The translations under genes were made by a program, and so were the position numbers. DNA of 64,000 bases from CAWHMS01 sp963830495 (GTDB lineage: Bacteria > Actinomycetota > Actinomycetes > Propionibacteriales > Nocardioidaceae). Of this stretch, positions 10,175 through 18,253 are shown piece by piece. A model generated the notes under the pieces. It was not told the DNA's origin. It searched no databases and saw only the letters and a list, made by a program, of their open reading frames with translations. The stretch is from assembly GCA_963830495.1 (NCBI GenBank), contig CAWHMS010000002.1, positions 1,116,001 to 1,180,000 on the forward strand, written 5' to 3'. Numbering within the stretch: position 1 is the first letter of the stretch; each line of letters starts with the position of its first letter.

Positions 10175-10930
10175 ATGCAGACAGCCGAGGGAGTCGCTGT
10201 CGTCACCGGCGCAGCATCGGGACTCGGGGCGGCGACGTCCGCGGCGCTGGTGGCGGCGGGTGCCCAGGTGGTCGGCCTGGACCTCGAGTCGGCCATCTCG
10301 GCGGGGTCGCCAGTGGACGGGGTGAGGCTGGTGGCCACCGACGTCACCGACGAGGCGCAGGTGCTGGCCGCGGTCGAGCAGGCTGCCGCCGTCGGTCCGC
10401 TAAGGGTGGCAGTGAACTGTGCCGGGGTGGCTCCGGCTGGACGGATCCTGTCCCGCACCGGCCCGCACGACCTGGCGCTCTTCCGCTCCGTCATCGAGGT
10501 CAATCTGGTGGGCACCTTCAACGTGCTCCGCACCGCAGCGCAGGCGATGGCCGCAACGGAGCCGGACGACACCGGCCACCGTGGCGTCATCGTCAACACG
10601 GCATCGATCGCCGCCTTCGACGGCCAGGTCGGTCAGATCGCTTACGCCGCGTCGAAGGGCGGTGTGGTGGGCCTGACGCTGTCTGCGGCTCGCGACCTGG
10701 CCAGCTTCGGCATCCGGGTGTGCACCATCGCCCCCGGCATCGTCGACACCCCCATGCTGGCCGGAGTCAACGACGAGTTCCGCGCCACGCTGGCCGAAGG
10801 AGTGCCCTTCCCCAAGAGGCTCGGTCGCCCGGACGAGTACGCCCGGTTGGCGCTGATGATCGTGGAGCACGACTACCTCAACGGTGAGGTCATCCGGATG
10901 GACGGGTCGCTCCGGATGGCGCCGCGCTGA
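10175..10930 (+). CDS. SDR-family 3-hydroxyacyl-CoA dehydrogenase (HSD10-like)
   Basis: NAD-dependent short-chain dehydrogenase of 251 residues. It has the TGAASGLG cofactor loop near residue 12, the NCAGVAPAG strand, and a catalytic triad with Ser in NTASIAAFDG and Tyr/Lys in YAASKGG. The tail LNGEVIRMDGSLRMAPR and the segment IAPGIVDTPML match the type-2 3-hydroxyacyl-CoA dehydrogenase (HSD10) group rather than FabG. Likely substrates are (S)-3-hydroxyacyl-CoAs from branched-chain or fatty-acid catabolism, which fits the other acyl-CoA genes here. Substrate choice is inferred. Confidence 0.8.
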   Translation: MQTAEGVAVVTGAASGLGAATSAALVAAGAQVVGLDLESAISAGSPVDGVRLVATDVTDEAQVLAAVEQAAAVGPLRVAVNCAGVAPAGRILSRTGPHDLALFRSVIEVNLVGTFNVLRTAAQAMAATEPDDTGHRGVIVNTASIAAFDGQVGQIAYAASKGGVVGLTLSAARDLASFGIRVCTIAPGIVDTPMLAGVNDEFRATLAEGVPFPKRLGRPDEYARLALMIVEHDYLNGEVIRMDGSLRMAPR

Positions 10931-11173
10931 CGCAGGTGCCGCCGCCCGCAGTGTGGCGCAGGACACGCCGACGCCGACAAATAGCTCGCGGGCGCAGGTA
11001 TCACGGACGTACGGTGGGGCACCTGTTCGATCGGAAGCGACTCCGGGCGCAGCCCATCGTTATCTGACCGTCACCTCGGGTTCATGGACTCTTGGCAGCG
11101 GCGCAGGCAACCTGTGGGTTACTTCCGATGTCGTACTAGGTGGGAGAAGGACGAACACCCGCGGGGAGGTGTC

Positions 11174-11488
11174 GTGGTAGTCAGCTCGACGAGTACGAAC
11201 ATCGTCAAGATCGGAACTCATCTCGACGTGCGCAATGTGGGGCACGTTCGCACCACCGTCAACCGGGCGATCAGCTCCGACAGCGGCGACGTCACCATCG
11301 ACATGGGTGACCTCGAGGTCATCGACGCCGCCGGACTCGGGATGCTCACCGCCGCCCATCTGCGGGCCGAGCGGGAGGGCCGCCATGTCGTCCTGCGCAA
11401 CTGCTCGAAGGAGCTGCGGCGGGTCCTCGCCGTGACTCGGCTCAATCGGCTGCTGCACGTCGACCGCGGGCTGGAGCTCACGGCCTGA
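11174..11488 (+). CDS. STAS-domain protein (anti-sigma-factor-antagonist-like)
   Basis: A 104-residue stand-alone STAS domain. GTG 11174 is chosen because a ggggagg ribosome site lies about five bases upstream; the same frame is open to 11084. The fold landmarks are present: a DVTIDMGDLEVID strand, AGLGMLTAAHLRA and the C-terminal helix. In RsbV/SpoIIAA proteins the loop reads DSSGLG and a serine is phosphorylated. Here it reads DAAGLG, so neither serine is present. It may be a constitutively active antagonist or a non-canonical STAS scaffold. No anti-sigma kinase gene is adjacent. The preceding 240 bases contain no other gene. Confidence 0.8.
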   Translation: MVVSSTSTNIVKIGTHLDVRNVGHVRTTVNRAISSDSGDVTIDMGDLEVIDAAGLGMLTAAHLRAEREGRHVVLRNCSKELRRVLAVTRLNRLLHVDRGLELTA

Positions 11489-11491
11489 CCG

Positions 11492-12694
11492 TCACACCTT
11501 CGCGTCCAACACCTCGAACCTGACGCCTGCCGCGACCAGCCGGTCGCGAAGCGCGCTACCCATCGCCACCGCCGTGGTGACCTGCCCGGCGGTGGGCGGA
11601 AGGTCGTCGAATGCCAGACACAGCGCGGACTCGGCGAGCATCTTCGCGGTCTCGTCGTAGCCCGGGTCGCCACCGGACACCCGCGTGGTCACGGTGACGG
11701 GACCGGCGGAGGCCACGAACGTCACCCGGAACCACGACTGCTCACGACGTCGCTGGCTCGGACCGTCGCCCGAGGTCATCCGCGTCATCAGCCAGGTCCG
11801 GGTCGGCGGCAGCTGGGCGAGCGCCAGGACGGCGCCGGCGCCCGTCACCGCCCCCGCGACCGATCGGAGCCGCCGCATCGCGGCAAAGTGCCGGTAGACG
11901 AAGTTCGGCCCGTAGTCGAGTGCGCGGGCCGATCGCGCCACGACCTGCGGATCGATGGTGGGCAGCGGAACGGCCCAGGCATCCATCTCTGCTGCGCGGT
12001 GCAGGCGGCCCGGGACAGCTCGGGCCCGCGAGCCATGCGGCCGCTGCTCGTGCGAGCGACGCGCCTGCGAAGCTCGTCTGGCCTCGCGCCGGCGGGCGAG
12101 CACGGTCACGGCCGTGTGGTAGGTGCCCGCCGAGGGCTTTCCCCCCACCTGCACGAAGCCGTCGATGCTGACCGGTACGTCGGCGGGCAGCTGCGCCATC
12201 GTGTACTGGACTCCGAGGTCGTAGGGGACGGAGTCGAAGCCGCAGCAGTGCACCAGCCGGGCTCCCGTCTCGACGGCTCGGTCGTGGTGGTCGACGTACA
12301 TGCGGTCGACGAACTCCGACTCACCGGTCAGGTCGACGTAGTCGGTGCCCGCCTCGGCACATGCCGCGACGACGCTGGCTCCGTGCACGACGTACGGCCC
12401 GACGGCGGTCGCCAGCACTCGGGTCTGCGCCGCCAACGCCTGCATCGCCGCTGGGTCGGTCACGTCGCCCGTGAGCACCGGCAGGTCCGCCAGGTCGGGG
12501 TCGGCGTCGGCCAGCCGGACGCGCACTGCGGCGAGCCGCTCCGGGTCCCGACCGGCGATCGCCCAGCGGCAGCCGGTGGGAGCGTGCCGCGCGAGGTACT
12601 CGGCCGTCAGGCCACCGGTGAACCCCGTCGCCCCGAGCAGGACGACGTCGTACCGCCGCTCGGCCCCGCGGGTGCTTGCCATGCAGCAAGCCAA
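11492..12694 (-). CDS. Saccharopine-dehydrogenase-like / trans-acting enoyl reductase family protein
   Basis: A 400-residue Rossmann protein of the family containing mycobacterial trans-acting enoyl reductases (Rv2449c/Rv2953-like). The N-terminus YDVVLLGATGFTGGLTAEYL binds the dinucleotide. The segments ATAVGPYVVHGASVVAACAE and DYVDLTGESEFV are diagnostic. A hydrophobic stretch near residue 290 (GAVTGAGAVLALAQL) may associate with membrane. The start is uncertain: TTG 12694 has ggagcagg five bases upstream, while ATG 12682 does not. It converges with the STAS gene, with a gap of three bases. Substrate unknown; lipid or polyketide modification is the family guess. Confidence 0.8.
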   Translation of the reverse strand: MACCMASTRGAERRYDVVLLGATGFTGGLTAEYLARHAPTGCRWAIAGRDPERLAAVRVRLADADPDLADLPVLTGDVTDPAAMQALAAQTRVLATAVGPYVVHGASVVAACAEAGTDYVDLTGESEFVDRMYVDHHDRAVETGARLVHCCGFDSVPYDLGVQYTMAQLPADVPVSIDGFVQVGGKPSAGTYHTAVTVLARRREARRASQARRSHEQRPHGSRARAVPGRLHRAAEMDAWAVPLPTIDPQVVARSARALDYGPNFVYRHFAAMRRLRSVAGAVTGAGAVLALAQLPPTRTWLMTRMTSGDGPSQRRREQSWFRVTFVASAGPVTVTTRVSGGDPGYDETAKMLAESALCLAFDDLPPTAGQVTTAVAMGSALRDRLVAAGVRFEVLDAKV

Positions 12695-12780
12695 CCACGC
12701 CTGCTCCGACCGCCCGCGGTGTGACCCATTCGACGGCGTGAGACAGGCAACAGACCGGCGTCGGCGTGCGCGGTTGGTCG

Positions 12781-12786
12781 TACCCT
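12781..12786 (+). promoter_or_regulatory. -10 element of a probable leaderless transcript for ecm
   Basis: TACCCT ends six bases before ATG 12793. This favours 12793 over the upstream in-frame GTG at 12766. Confidence 0.45.
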
Positions 12787-12792
12787 CCGAAC

Positions 12793-14784
12793 ATGCCAGA
12801 CGTCACCGGGCCACGGCGAGATCGCCCGTGGGTGATGCGCACGTATGCCGGACACAGCTCCGCGACGGACTCCAACGAGCTGTATCGCCGCAACCTGGCC
12901 AAGGGCCAGACCGGCTTGTCGGTGGCGTTCGACCTGCCCACTCAGACCGGCTACGACCCTGACTCGGCGCTCGCCCGCGGCGAGGTCGGCAAGGTCGGCG
13001 TCCCGGTGCCCCATCTCGGTGAGATGCGCCGACTCTTCGACGGCATCCCGCTCGCCGAGATGAACACCTCGATGACCATCAACGCTACGGCGATGTGGCT
13101 GCTCGCCCTCTACCAGGTGGTCGCGGAGGAGCAGGGAGCAGACCCGCGGCAGCTCGCCGGCACCACGCAGAACGACATCATCAAGGAGTATCTGTCCCGG
13201 GGCACCTACGTCTTCCCGCCCGAGCAGTCACTGCGGCTGACCACGGACATGATCGCGTACACGGTCGCCGAGATGCCTCGGTGGAACCCGATCAACATCT
13301 GCAGCTACCACCTACAGGAGGCTGGGGCCACACCGACGCAGGAGCTTGCCTTCGCCCTGTGCACGGCGATCGCGGTGCTGGATGCGGTGCGCGACTCCGG
13401 TCAGGTGCCACCCGAGCGCTTCCCCGATGTCATCGGCCGCGTGTCGTTCTTCGTCAACGCCGGCGTGCGCTTCGTCGAGGAGATGTGCAAGATGCGCGCG
13501 TTCACCCGGCTGTGGGACGAGCTCGCGGCCGAGCGGTACGGCGTCGAGGACCCGGCACTGCGGCGCTTCCGCTACGGCGTGCAGGTCAACTCGCTCGGCC
13601 TGACGGCGGCGCAGCCGGAGAACAACGTGCAGCGCATCGTGCTCGAGATGCTCGGCGTGACGCTGTCGAAGGACGCCCGGGCCCGGGCGGTGCAGCTGCC
13701 GGCCTGGAACGAGGCACTCGGCCTGCCCCGCCCCTGGGACCAGCAGTGGTCGCTCCGGCTCCAGCAGGTGCTGGCCTTCGAGTCGGACCTGCTCGAGTAC
13801 GACGACATCTTCACCGGCTCGCACGTCGTCGAGACCAAGGTGCTCGAACTGGTCGAGAGTGCTCGCGCCGAGATGGACCGCATCCAGGGCATGGGCGGCG
13901 CCGTGGCCGCGGTGGAGTCCGGCTATCTCAAGACGGAGCTGGTGGCCGCGCATGCGCACCGCCGCAGCCAGATCGAGTCCGGTGCGGCCACCGTCGTCGG
14001 GGTCAACGCCTTCGTCGAGTCCGAGCCTTCCCCGCTGACGGCTGACCTCGACGCCGCGGTGCAGGTGGCCGATCCGGAGGCCGAGCGCGCGGCGGTCGCC
14101 TCGACGCGCCAGTGGCGGACAGAGCGTGACGCAGCAGGCGTGGACGCAGCCCTCGCCCGACTGCGTGCCGATGCCGAGGCTGGCCAGAACCTGATGGCGG
14201 CGAGCCTGGCCGCCGCCCGGGCCGGCGTCACCACGGGGGAGTGGGCCGCCGAGCTGCGCAGGGTCTTCGGCGAGTACCGCGCGCCGACGGGGGTCTCCGG
14301 CGATGTCGGGCAGAGTGCGGATGCCGGGCTCGCGGAGGTGCGCGACGCCGTCCGGCGCACCGGGGCCGAGCTGGGCACGAGACTCCGGATGCTGGTGGCC
14401 AAGCCCGGCCTCGACGGACACAGCAACGGGGCCGAGCAGGTCGCCGTGCGGGCTCGGGACGCCGGCTTCGAGGTGGTCTACCAGGGCATCCGGCTCACGC
14501 CGGAGCAGATCATTGCCGCAGCGGTCGCAGAAGACGTGCACTGCGTCGGGATCTCGATCCTGTCCGGCTCGCACATGGAGCTGGTGCCCGACATCGTCGA
14601 CGGGCTGCGGGCGCAGGGGTTGACTGACGTACCGGTCGTCGTCGGTGGCATCATCCCGCCGGGAGATGCAGCGGCACTGCGGGATGCCGGGGTCGCTGCC
14701 GTCTTTACTCCCAAGGACTTCGGTCTCACCGAGATCATGGCCAGTCTCGTGGCGGAGATCAGAGTCGCGAACGGACTCGGCTGA
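12793..14784 (+). CDS. ecm: Ethylmalonyl-CoA mutase (MeaA-type, B12-dependent)
   Basis: Converts (2R)-ethylmalonyl-CoA to (2S)-methylsuccinyl-CoA in the ethylmalonyl-CoA pathway. The 663-residue chain has an N-terminal mutase barrel and a C-terminal cobalamin domain. It begins with PWVMRTYAGHSSATDSNELY and keeps the tyrosine of RTYAGH and the arginine of EYLSRGTYVFPP that hold a carboxylated substrate, plus the ICSYHLQEAGA histidine. The B12 domain shows DGHSNG, SILSGSH and VVGGIIPPGD. It closely resembles Streptomyces MeaA, now assigned as Ecm, rather than methylmalonyl-CoA mutase. The adenosyltransferase at 9545 and ccr at 27325 fit this role. Confidence 0.9.
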   Translation: MPDVTGPRRDRPWVMRTYAGHSSATDSNELYRRNLAKGQTGLSVAFDLPTQTGYDPDSALARGEVGKVGVPVPHLGEMRRLFDGIPLAEMNTSMTINATAMWLLALYQVVAEEQGADPRQLAGTTQNDIIKEYLSRGTYVFPPEQSLRLTTDMIAYTVAEMPRWNPINICSYHLQEAGATPTQELAFALCTAIAVLDAVRDSGQVPPERFPDVIGRVSFFVNAGVRFVEEMCKMRAFTRLWDELAAERYGVEDPALRRFRYGVQVNSLGLTAAQPENNVQRIVLEMLGVTLSKDARARAVQLPAWNEALGLPRPWDQQWSLRLQQVLAFESDLLEYDDIFTGSHVVETKVLELVESARAEMDRIQGMGGAVAAVESGYLKTELVAAHAHRRSQIESGAATVVGVNAFVESEPSPLTADLDAAVQVADPEAERAAVASTRQWRTERDAAGVDAALARLRADAEAGQNLMAASLAAARAGVTTGEWAAELRRVFGEYRAPTGVSGDVGQSADAGLAEVRDAVRRTGAELGTRLRMLVAKPGLDGHSNGAEQVAVRARDAGFEVVYQGIRLTPEQIIAAAVAEDVHCVGISILSGSHMELVPDIVDGLRAQGLTDVPVVVGGIIPPGDAAALRDAGVAAVFTPKDFGLTEIMASLVAEIRVANGLG

Positions 14785-14793
14785 GGCCGCAGG

Positions 14794-16203
14794 TCACTGC
14801 GCGAGGCGGTCGAGGGCGCGCAGCTTGTTGGTGGCGTCGAGGGCCGCGACCTTGTAGGCCTCGGACAGGGTCGGATAGTTGAAGACCGTGTCGACGAGGT
14901 AGTCGACGGTGCCGCCGCAGCCCATCACGGCTTGGCCGATGTGCACCAGATCGGTCGCACCGGTGCCGAACACGTGCACCCCGAGCAGGCTTCGGTCCTT
15001 GGCGTGCACGATCAGCTTGAGCATGCCGTAGGAGTCGCCGACGATCTGGCCGCGGGCGAGCTCGCGATAGCGCGAAAGGCCGACCTCGTACGGCACCGCT
15101 TCGTCGGTGAGCTGGGCCTCGGTGCGACCGACGTAGGAGATCTCCGGGATCGTGTAGATGCCGATCGGCTGCAGCGCGGCCATGCCCCGCACCGGCTCGT
15201 CGGCGGCGTGCATGGCAGCCAACCTGCCCTGCTCCATGCTGGTGGCCGCCAGCGCCGGGAAGCCGATGACGTCACCGACCGCGTAGATGTGCGGCACCTC
15301 GGTCCGGTAGTGCTCGTCGACCACGATGCGACCGCGGTCGTCCGCACTCAGCCCGGCCTTGTCGAGCTGCAGCTCCTCGGTCGCGCCCTGCCGGCCCGCG
15401 GAGTACATGACCGCCTCCGCCGGGATGCGCTTGCCGCTCGCCAGGCTCGTGATCGCGCCTCGATCGTGCACCTCGACCTTCTCCACCTGCTCACCGAAAC
15501 GGAACGACACCGCAAGGTCGCGCAGGTGGAAGCGCAACGACTCGACGATCTCCTCGTCGCAGAAGTCCAGCATCGACGGGCGTTGGTCGACCACGGTCAC
15601 GCGGACGCCGAGTGCGGCGAACATCGACGCGTACTCGATGCCGATCACGCCGGCGCCCACGACCACCATCGACGCGGGGATCTGGTCGAGCGAGAGGATG
15701 CCGTCGGAGTCGAGCACCCGCCGGTCGTCGAACTCGACGTGGCCGGGTCGCGCCGGCCGGGTGCCCGGCGCGAGCACGATCTTCGCCGCGGTGACCTGGA
15801 GGGGGTCGGGTCCGTCGATGTGCACGGTGTGTGGATCGACGAAGGACGCCGTTCCGGTGAGGAGGTGGATGCCGTTGCGCTGGAGCTGGTTGCGCACCAC
15901 CTCGACCTCGCGCCCGATGACGTGCTGGGTCCGCGCGGTCAGGTCCGCAATGGTGATGTCGGCCTTGAGTCGGTAGCTCGACCCGTACATGTCCCGCTGG
16001 GTCATGCCGGTCAGGTAGAGCACCGCCTCGCGCAAGGTCTTGCTGGGGATCGTGCCGGTGTTGATGCAGACGCCACCGACCATCGTGCGCCGGTCGACGA
16101 CGGCGACTCGTCGACCCAGCTTGGCAGCTGCCACCGCGGAGCGTTGCCCACCGGGCCCGCTGCCGACGACGACCAGGTCGTAGTCGCGTTCGTTGCTCGT
16201 CAT
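14794..16203 (-). CDS. sthA: Soluble (Si-specific) NAD(P)+ transhydrogenase
   Basis: Flavoprotein that moves reducing equivalents between NADPH and NAD+. The 469 residues follow the pyridine nucleotide-disulfide oxidoreductase layout: FAD site VVVGSGPGGQRSAVAAAKLG at 12-31, NAD(P) site VVVGAGVIGIEYASMFAALG, second FAD site YAVGDVIG, and a dimerisation domain. The disulfide region reads GGVCINTGTIPSK, so the second cysteine of lipoamide dehydrogenases is replaced by Thr, as in SthA. It converges on ecm. Balancing NADPH would support the NADPH-dependent CCR reaction, which is an inference from context. Confidence 0.9.
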   Translation of the reverse strand: MTSNERDYDLVVVGSGPGGQRSAVAAAKLGRRVAVVDRRTMVGGVCINTGTIPSKTLREAVLYLTGMTQRDMYGSSYRLKADITIADLTARTQHVIGREVEVVRNQLQRNGIHLLTGTASFVDPHTVHIDGPDPLQVTAAKIVLAPGTRPARPGHVEFDDRRVLDSDGILSLDQIPASMVVVGAGVIGIEYASMFAALGVRVTVVDQRPSMLDFCDEEIVESLRFHLRDLAVSFRFGEQVEKVEVHDRGAITSLASGKRIPAEAVMYSAGRQGATEELQLDKAGLSADDRGRIVVDEHYRTEVPHIYAVGDVIGFPALAATSMEQGRLAAMHAADEPVRGMAALQPIGIYTIPEISYVGRTEAQLTDEAVPYEVGLSRYRELARGQIVGDSYGMLKLIVHAKDRSLLGVHVFGTGATDLVHIGQAVMGCGGTVDYLVDTVFNYPTLSEAYKVAALDATNKLRALDRLAQ

Positions 16204-16270
16204 CGGACCATCGTCGCCACCCCGGCTGCTGTCCGCAATCGGTCAGCGCGGCGATGCTGCCCGCAATCGG

Positions 16271-16675
16271 TCAGCCTGGCAGGAAGTCCAACCGGACCGT
16301 GCGGATCTGGTTGTCCTCGTTCAGGTCGACCAGGCAGATGCTCTGCCAGGTGCCGAGCGCCAGCGCTCCCTCGGCGACAGGAACCGTCGCGTACGGCGGA
16401 ATCAGCGCGGGCATGACATGCGAGCGACCGTGCCCAGGGCTGCCATGACGGTGCCGCCATCTGTCGTCCGCGGGAAGCAGCTCCGCAAGTGCCGCCAGCA
16501 GGTCGTCGTCGCTGCCCGCCCCGGTCTCCAGGATCGCGATCCCGGCTGTGGCGTGCGGCACGAACACGTGCAGGAGGCCGTCCCCGAGTCCGCGGACGAA
16601 TGACCTGCAGCGATCGGTGAGGTCGAGGATGGTCTCCTGGGTGCCCGTGTCGAGCTGGTGGGTCTGCGAGCGCAT
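16271..16675 (-). CDS. YjbQ/UPF0047 family protein
   Basis: A 134-residue conserved protein of the secondary thiamine-phosphate synthase YjbQ family. Landmarks are FVPHATAGIAILE, the His-rich segment around HGRSHVMPALI, and LGTWQSICLVDLNEDNQIRT. The conserved histidines form a putative metal site. Weak thiamine-phosphate synthase activity has been reported for the E. coli homologue, but the physiological role is unsettled. It is divergent from the phosphatase gene at 16717 with 41 bases between the starts. Confidence 0.85.
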   Translation of the reverse strand: MRSQTHQLDTGTQETILDLTDRCRSFVRGLGDGLLHVFVPHATAGIAILETGAGSDDDLLAALAELLPADDRWRHRHGSPGHGRSHVMPALIPPYATVPVAEGALALGTWQSICLVDLNEDNQIRTVRLDFLPG

Positions 16676-16703
16676 GCCGACATGCTGCCAGCGGGTGACT
16701 CGC

Positions 16704-16709
16704 TAGGGT
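16704..16709 (+). promoter_or_regulatory. -10 element of a probable leaderless transcript
   Basis: TAGGGT ends seven bases before GTG 16717, without a ribosome-binding site in the gap. Confidence 0.45.
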
Positions 16710-16716
16710 CGGCCGG

Positions 16717-17325
16717 GTGAGTGACCTGTACTGCCCGGCCACCGTGATCCTGGCCAGGCACGGCGAAGCCGAGTACGAGTCCACGCTGGTGGCCGACGCA
16801 GGAGGCTGCCTGACCAGAGAGGGACGGCGGCACGCGCTGGAACTCGGCGAGACCCTCTTGCCGCGGCGGATCGCCATCATCTACACCAGCAGCATGTCTC
16901 GCGCGGTGCAGACGGCGGAGATCGCGGCGACTGTCCTGGCCGCGCCGGTGCGGGTTCGGGAGGGCCTGCGAGAGTTCGGAGTTGGGGACCTGGCCGGCCA
17001 GCCGTTCGCGACGACGGTCTTCGATCCCGTCGTCAAAGCCTGGCGGCAGGGCGACCTCACGGTCGGGTGTCCAGGGGCAGAGACCGGGGCGGACGTCGTA
17101 CATCGCGTCGTCGGCGTGCTCGAGTCGATCGCTGACGAACACCGTGGGGAGGCCGCGCTGGTGGTAGGCCACAGCGGATCGCTTCAGCTCACCGCCTCGG
17201 CACTGGTGCCCTCGGTGGGCGACATATGGACCGCGGAGCGGTCGCTCTCGTACGGCGCGACCGCGGAGCTGGAGGCGGACGCCGACGGATGGCGATGTGT
17301 CTCATGGCCCGGCGAATCACCGTGA
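16717..17325 (+). CDS. Histidine phosphatase superfamily protein
   Basis: A 202-residue phosphoglycerate-mutase-like phosphatase. The catalytic motif is ILARHGEAEYES near residues 12-23, with the phosphorylated histidine in RHG. Further pieces are IYTSSMSRAVQTAEIAA and the second catalytic histidine in LVVGHSGSLQLTA. The fold is clear, but the substrate (sugar phosphate, nucleotide or protein) cannot be told from sequence. It stands alone between divergent yjbQ and the convergent small-protein gene. Confidence 0.8.
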   Translation: MSDLYCPATVILARHGEAEYESTLVADAGGCLTREGRRHALELGETLLPRRIAIIYTSSMSRAVQTAEIAATVLAAPVRVREGLREFGVGDLAGQPFATTVFDPVVKAWRQGDLTVGCPGAETGADVVHRVVGVLESIADEHRGEAALVVGHSGSLQLTASALVPSVGDIWTAERSLSYGATAELEADADGWRCVSWPGESP

Positions 17326-17343
17326 CGGCGTCCGTGCCGTGGC

Positions 17344-17592
17344 TCAGGCGGCCTCGGGCAGCCGCCGCCGCTTGTCCTTCTGCTTGCCGGCCTTCTTCTT
17401 GCTCTTTCCGGTGGCCTCAACCTTGACCAACGTGCGCTTCTTGACGGTGTAACCATCCGGGAGCGTGCCGGCGGCCAGCATCCGGAGCGGACAGCGCTGG
17501 CACTTGGGCTTGCTGGTGCAGCACTTCTTTTTGGGGTGCAACCCCTTGCGGCGCTCTTTGCGGCGCAGCTTCTTCGGCCTCGTGCTCGACAC
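17344..17592 (-). CDS. Small Lys-rich protein with Cys cluster, iron-box associated
   Basis: I do not recognise a function. From GTG 17592 it encodes 82 residues, about 30% Lys/Arg. The core is KKKCCTSKPKCQRCPLRML, a CC-x5-C-x2-CP cluster that could bind metal. A basic tail follows. The same frame is open to 17640, but that part would run through the iron box at 17618-17636. TAGAGT at 17601-17606 lies eight bases before GTG 17592, so a leaderless start there is preferred. The gene is divergent from ferritin and the box overlaps its expected -35, which suggests iron-dependent repression. Confidence 0.6.
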   Translation of the reverse strand: MSSTRPKKLRRKERRKGLHPKKKCCTSKPKCQRCPLRMLAAGTLPDGYTVKKRTLVKVEATGKSKKKAGKQKDKRRRLPEAA

Positions 17593-17600
17593 GGGCGCCG

Positions 17601-17606
17601 ACTCTA
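17601..17606 (-). promoter_or_regulatory. -10 element of the small Cys-cluster gene
   Basis: On the minus strand this reads TAGAGT, eight bases before GTG 17592. The -35 would fall at about 17624-17630, inside the iron box. Confidence 0.4.
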
Positions 17607-17617
17607 GCAGCGCTGAC

Positions 17618-17636
17618 TTAGGTTTGCCTAACCTGA
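17618..17636. promoter_or_regulatory. IdeR/DtxR-type iron box
   Basis: The 19 bases TTAGGTTTGCCTAACCTGA match the DtxR/IdeR consensus TTAGGTTAGSCTAACCTAA at 17 positions and contain the dyad AGGTT/AACCT. The site lies 75 bases before the ferritin start on one side and 26 bases before the small Cys-cluster gene on the other. With the TAGGAT -10 at 17675 the box centre would be near -59 for ferritin, an activator position. For the minus-strand gene it covers -35, a repressor position. Confidence 0.8.
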
Positions 17637-17674
17637 CCAAAGACCGGCCGGGCCGCCGCCAGAGCGGGTCCTTC

Positions 17675-17680
17675 TAGGAT
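17675..17680 (+). promoter_or_regulatory. Probable -10 element of ferritin
   Basis: TAGGAT lies about 31 bases before the ferritin start. No good -35 hexamer is visible 17 bases upstream, as expected for a promoter that needs an activator such as IdeR. Confidence 0.4.
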
Positions 17681-17710
17681 GGAGTAGGGCCCCGAGAGGA
17701 AGGCATCCCG

Positions 17711-18235
17711 ATGGCATCGGAGAAGTTCGTTGCACAGCTCAACGCGCAGATCGGCAACGAGTTCGCGGCTCACCAGCAGTATGTCGCGTGCGCCATCCAC
17801 TACGACGCGCTGACCATGCCTCAGATGGCGGCCTTCTTCTACCGGCAGGCGCTCGAGGAGCGCGACCACGCCATGATGATGGTCAGGTATCTCATCGACA
17901 CCGACTCCACCGTCTCCGTCCCCGGCGTACCTGCTCCCACCAGCACCTTCGACGACGTCGTCGCGCCGATCGGGCTCGCGCTCGAGCAGGAGAAGCGCGT
18001 GACCGGGCAGGTCAACGACCTAACCGCGATCGCTCGCCAGGACAACGACTTCGCCGCCGACCAGTTCATGCAGTGGTTCATCAAGGAGCAGGTCGAGGAG
18101 GTCGCGACGATGTCGTCGCTGCTCGCCGTCGTGCAGCGGGCTGGCGACGACATCGAGGGGATCGAGGAGTACGTCGCCCGCGAGCACCCTGAAGGGGACA
18201 GTGACGCGTCCGCTCCTCCGGTGGCCGGCGGCTGA
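17711..18235 (+). CDS. Ferritin (BfrB-like iron-storage protein)
   Basis: Forms a 24-subunit cage that oxidises and stores iron. The 174 residues show the di-iron ligands of a non-haem ferritin: the Glu of IGNEFAAHQQY, the ExxH pair in QALEERDHAMMM, and Glu residues in GLALEQEKRVT. The conserved QWFIKEQVEE helix is present. There is no haem-ligand methionine pattern of bacterioferritin. A gagaggaagg ribosome site precedes ATG 17711. The upstream IdeR-type box suggests induction when iron is plentiful, as known for mycobacterial bfrB. Confidence 0.92.
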   Translation: MASEKFVAQLNAQIGNEFAAHQQYVACAIHYDALTMPQMAAFFYRQALEERDHAMMMVRYLIDTDSTVSVPGVPAPTSTFDDVVAPIGLALEQEKRVTGQVNDLTAIARQDNDFAADQFMQWFIKEQVEEVATMSSLLAVVQRAGDDIEGIEEYVAREHPEGDSDASAPPVAGG

Positions 18236-18253
18236 GCCGAGACCAGCAGCCGG

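Noticed and set aside
10884..11180. 98-codon frame bridging the SDR and STAS genes
   Set aside because: It overlaps the end of the dehydrogenase gene and the STAS start, with no domain or ribosome site. The interval is treated as a leader region.
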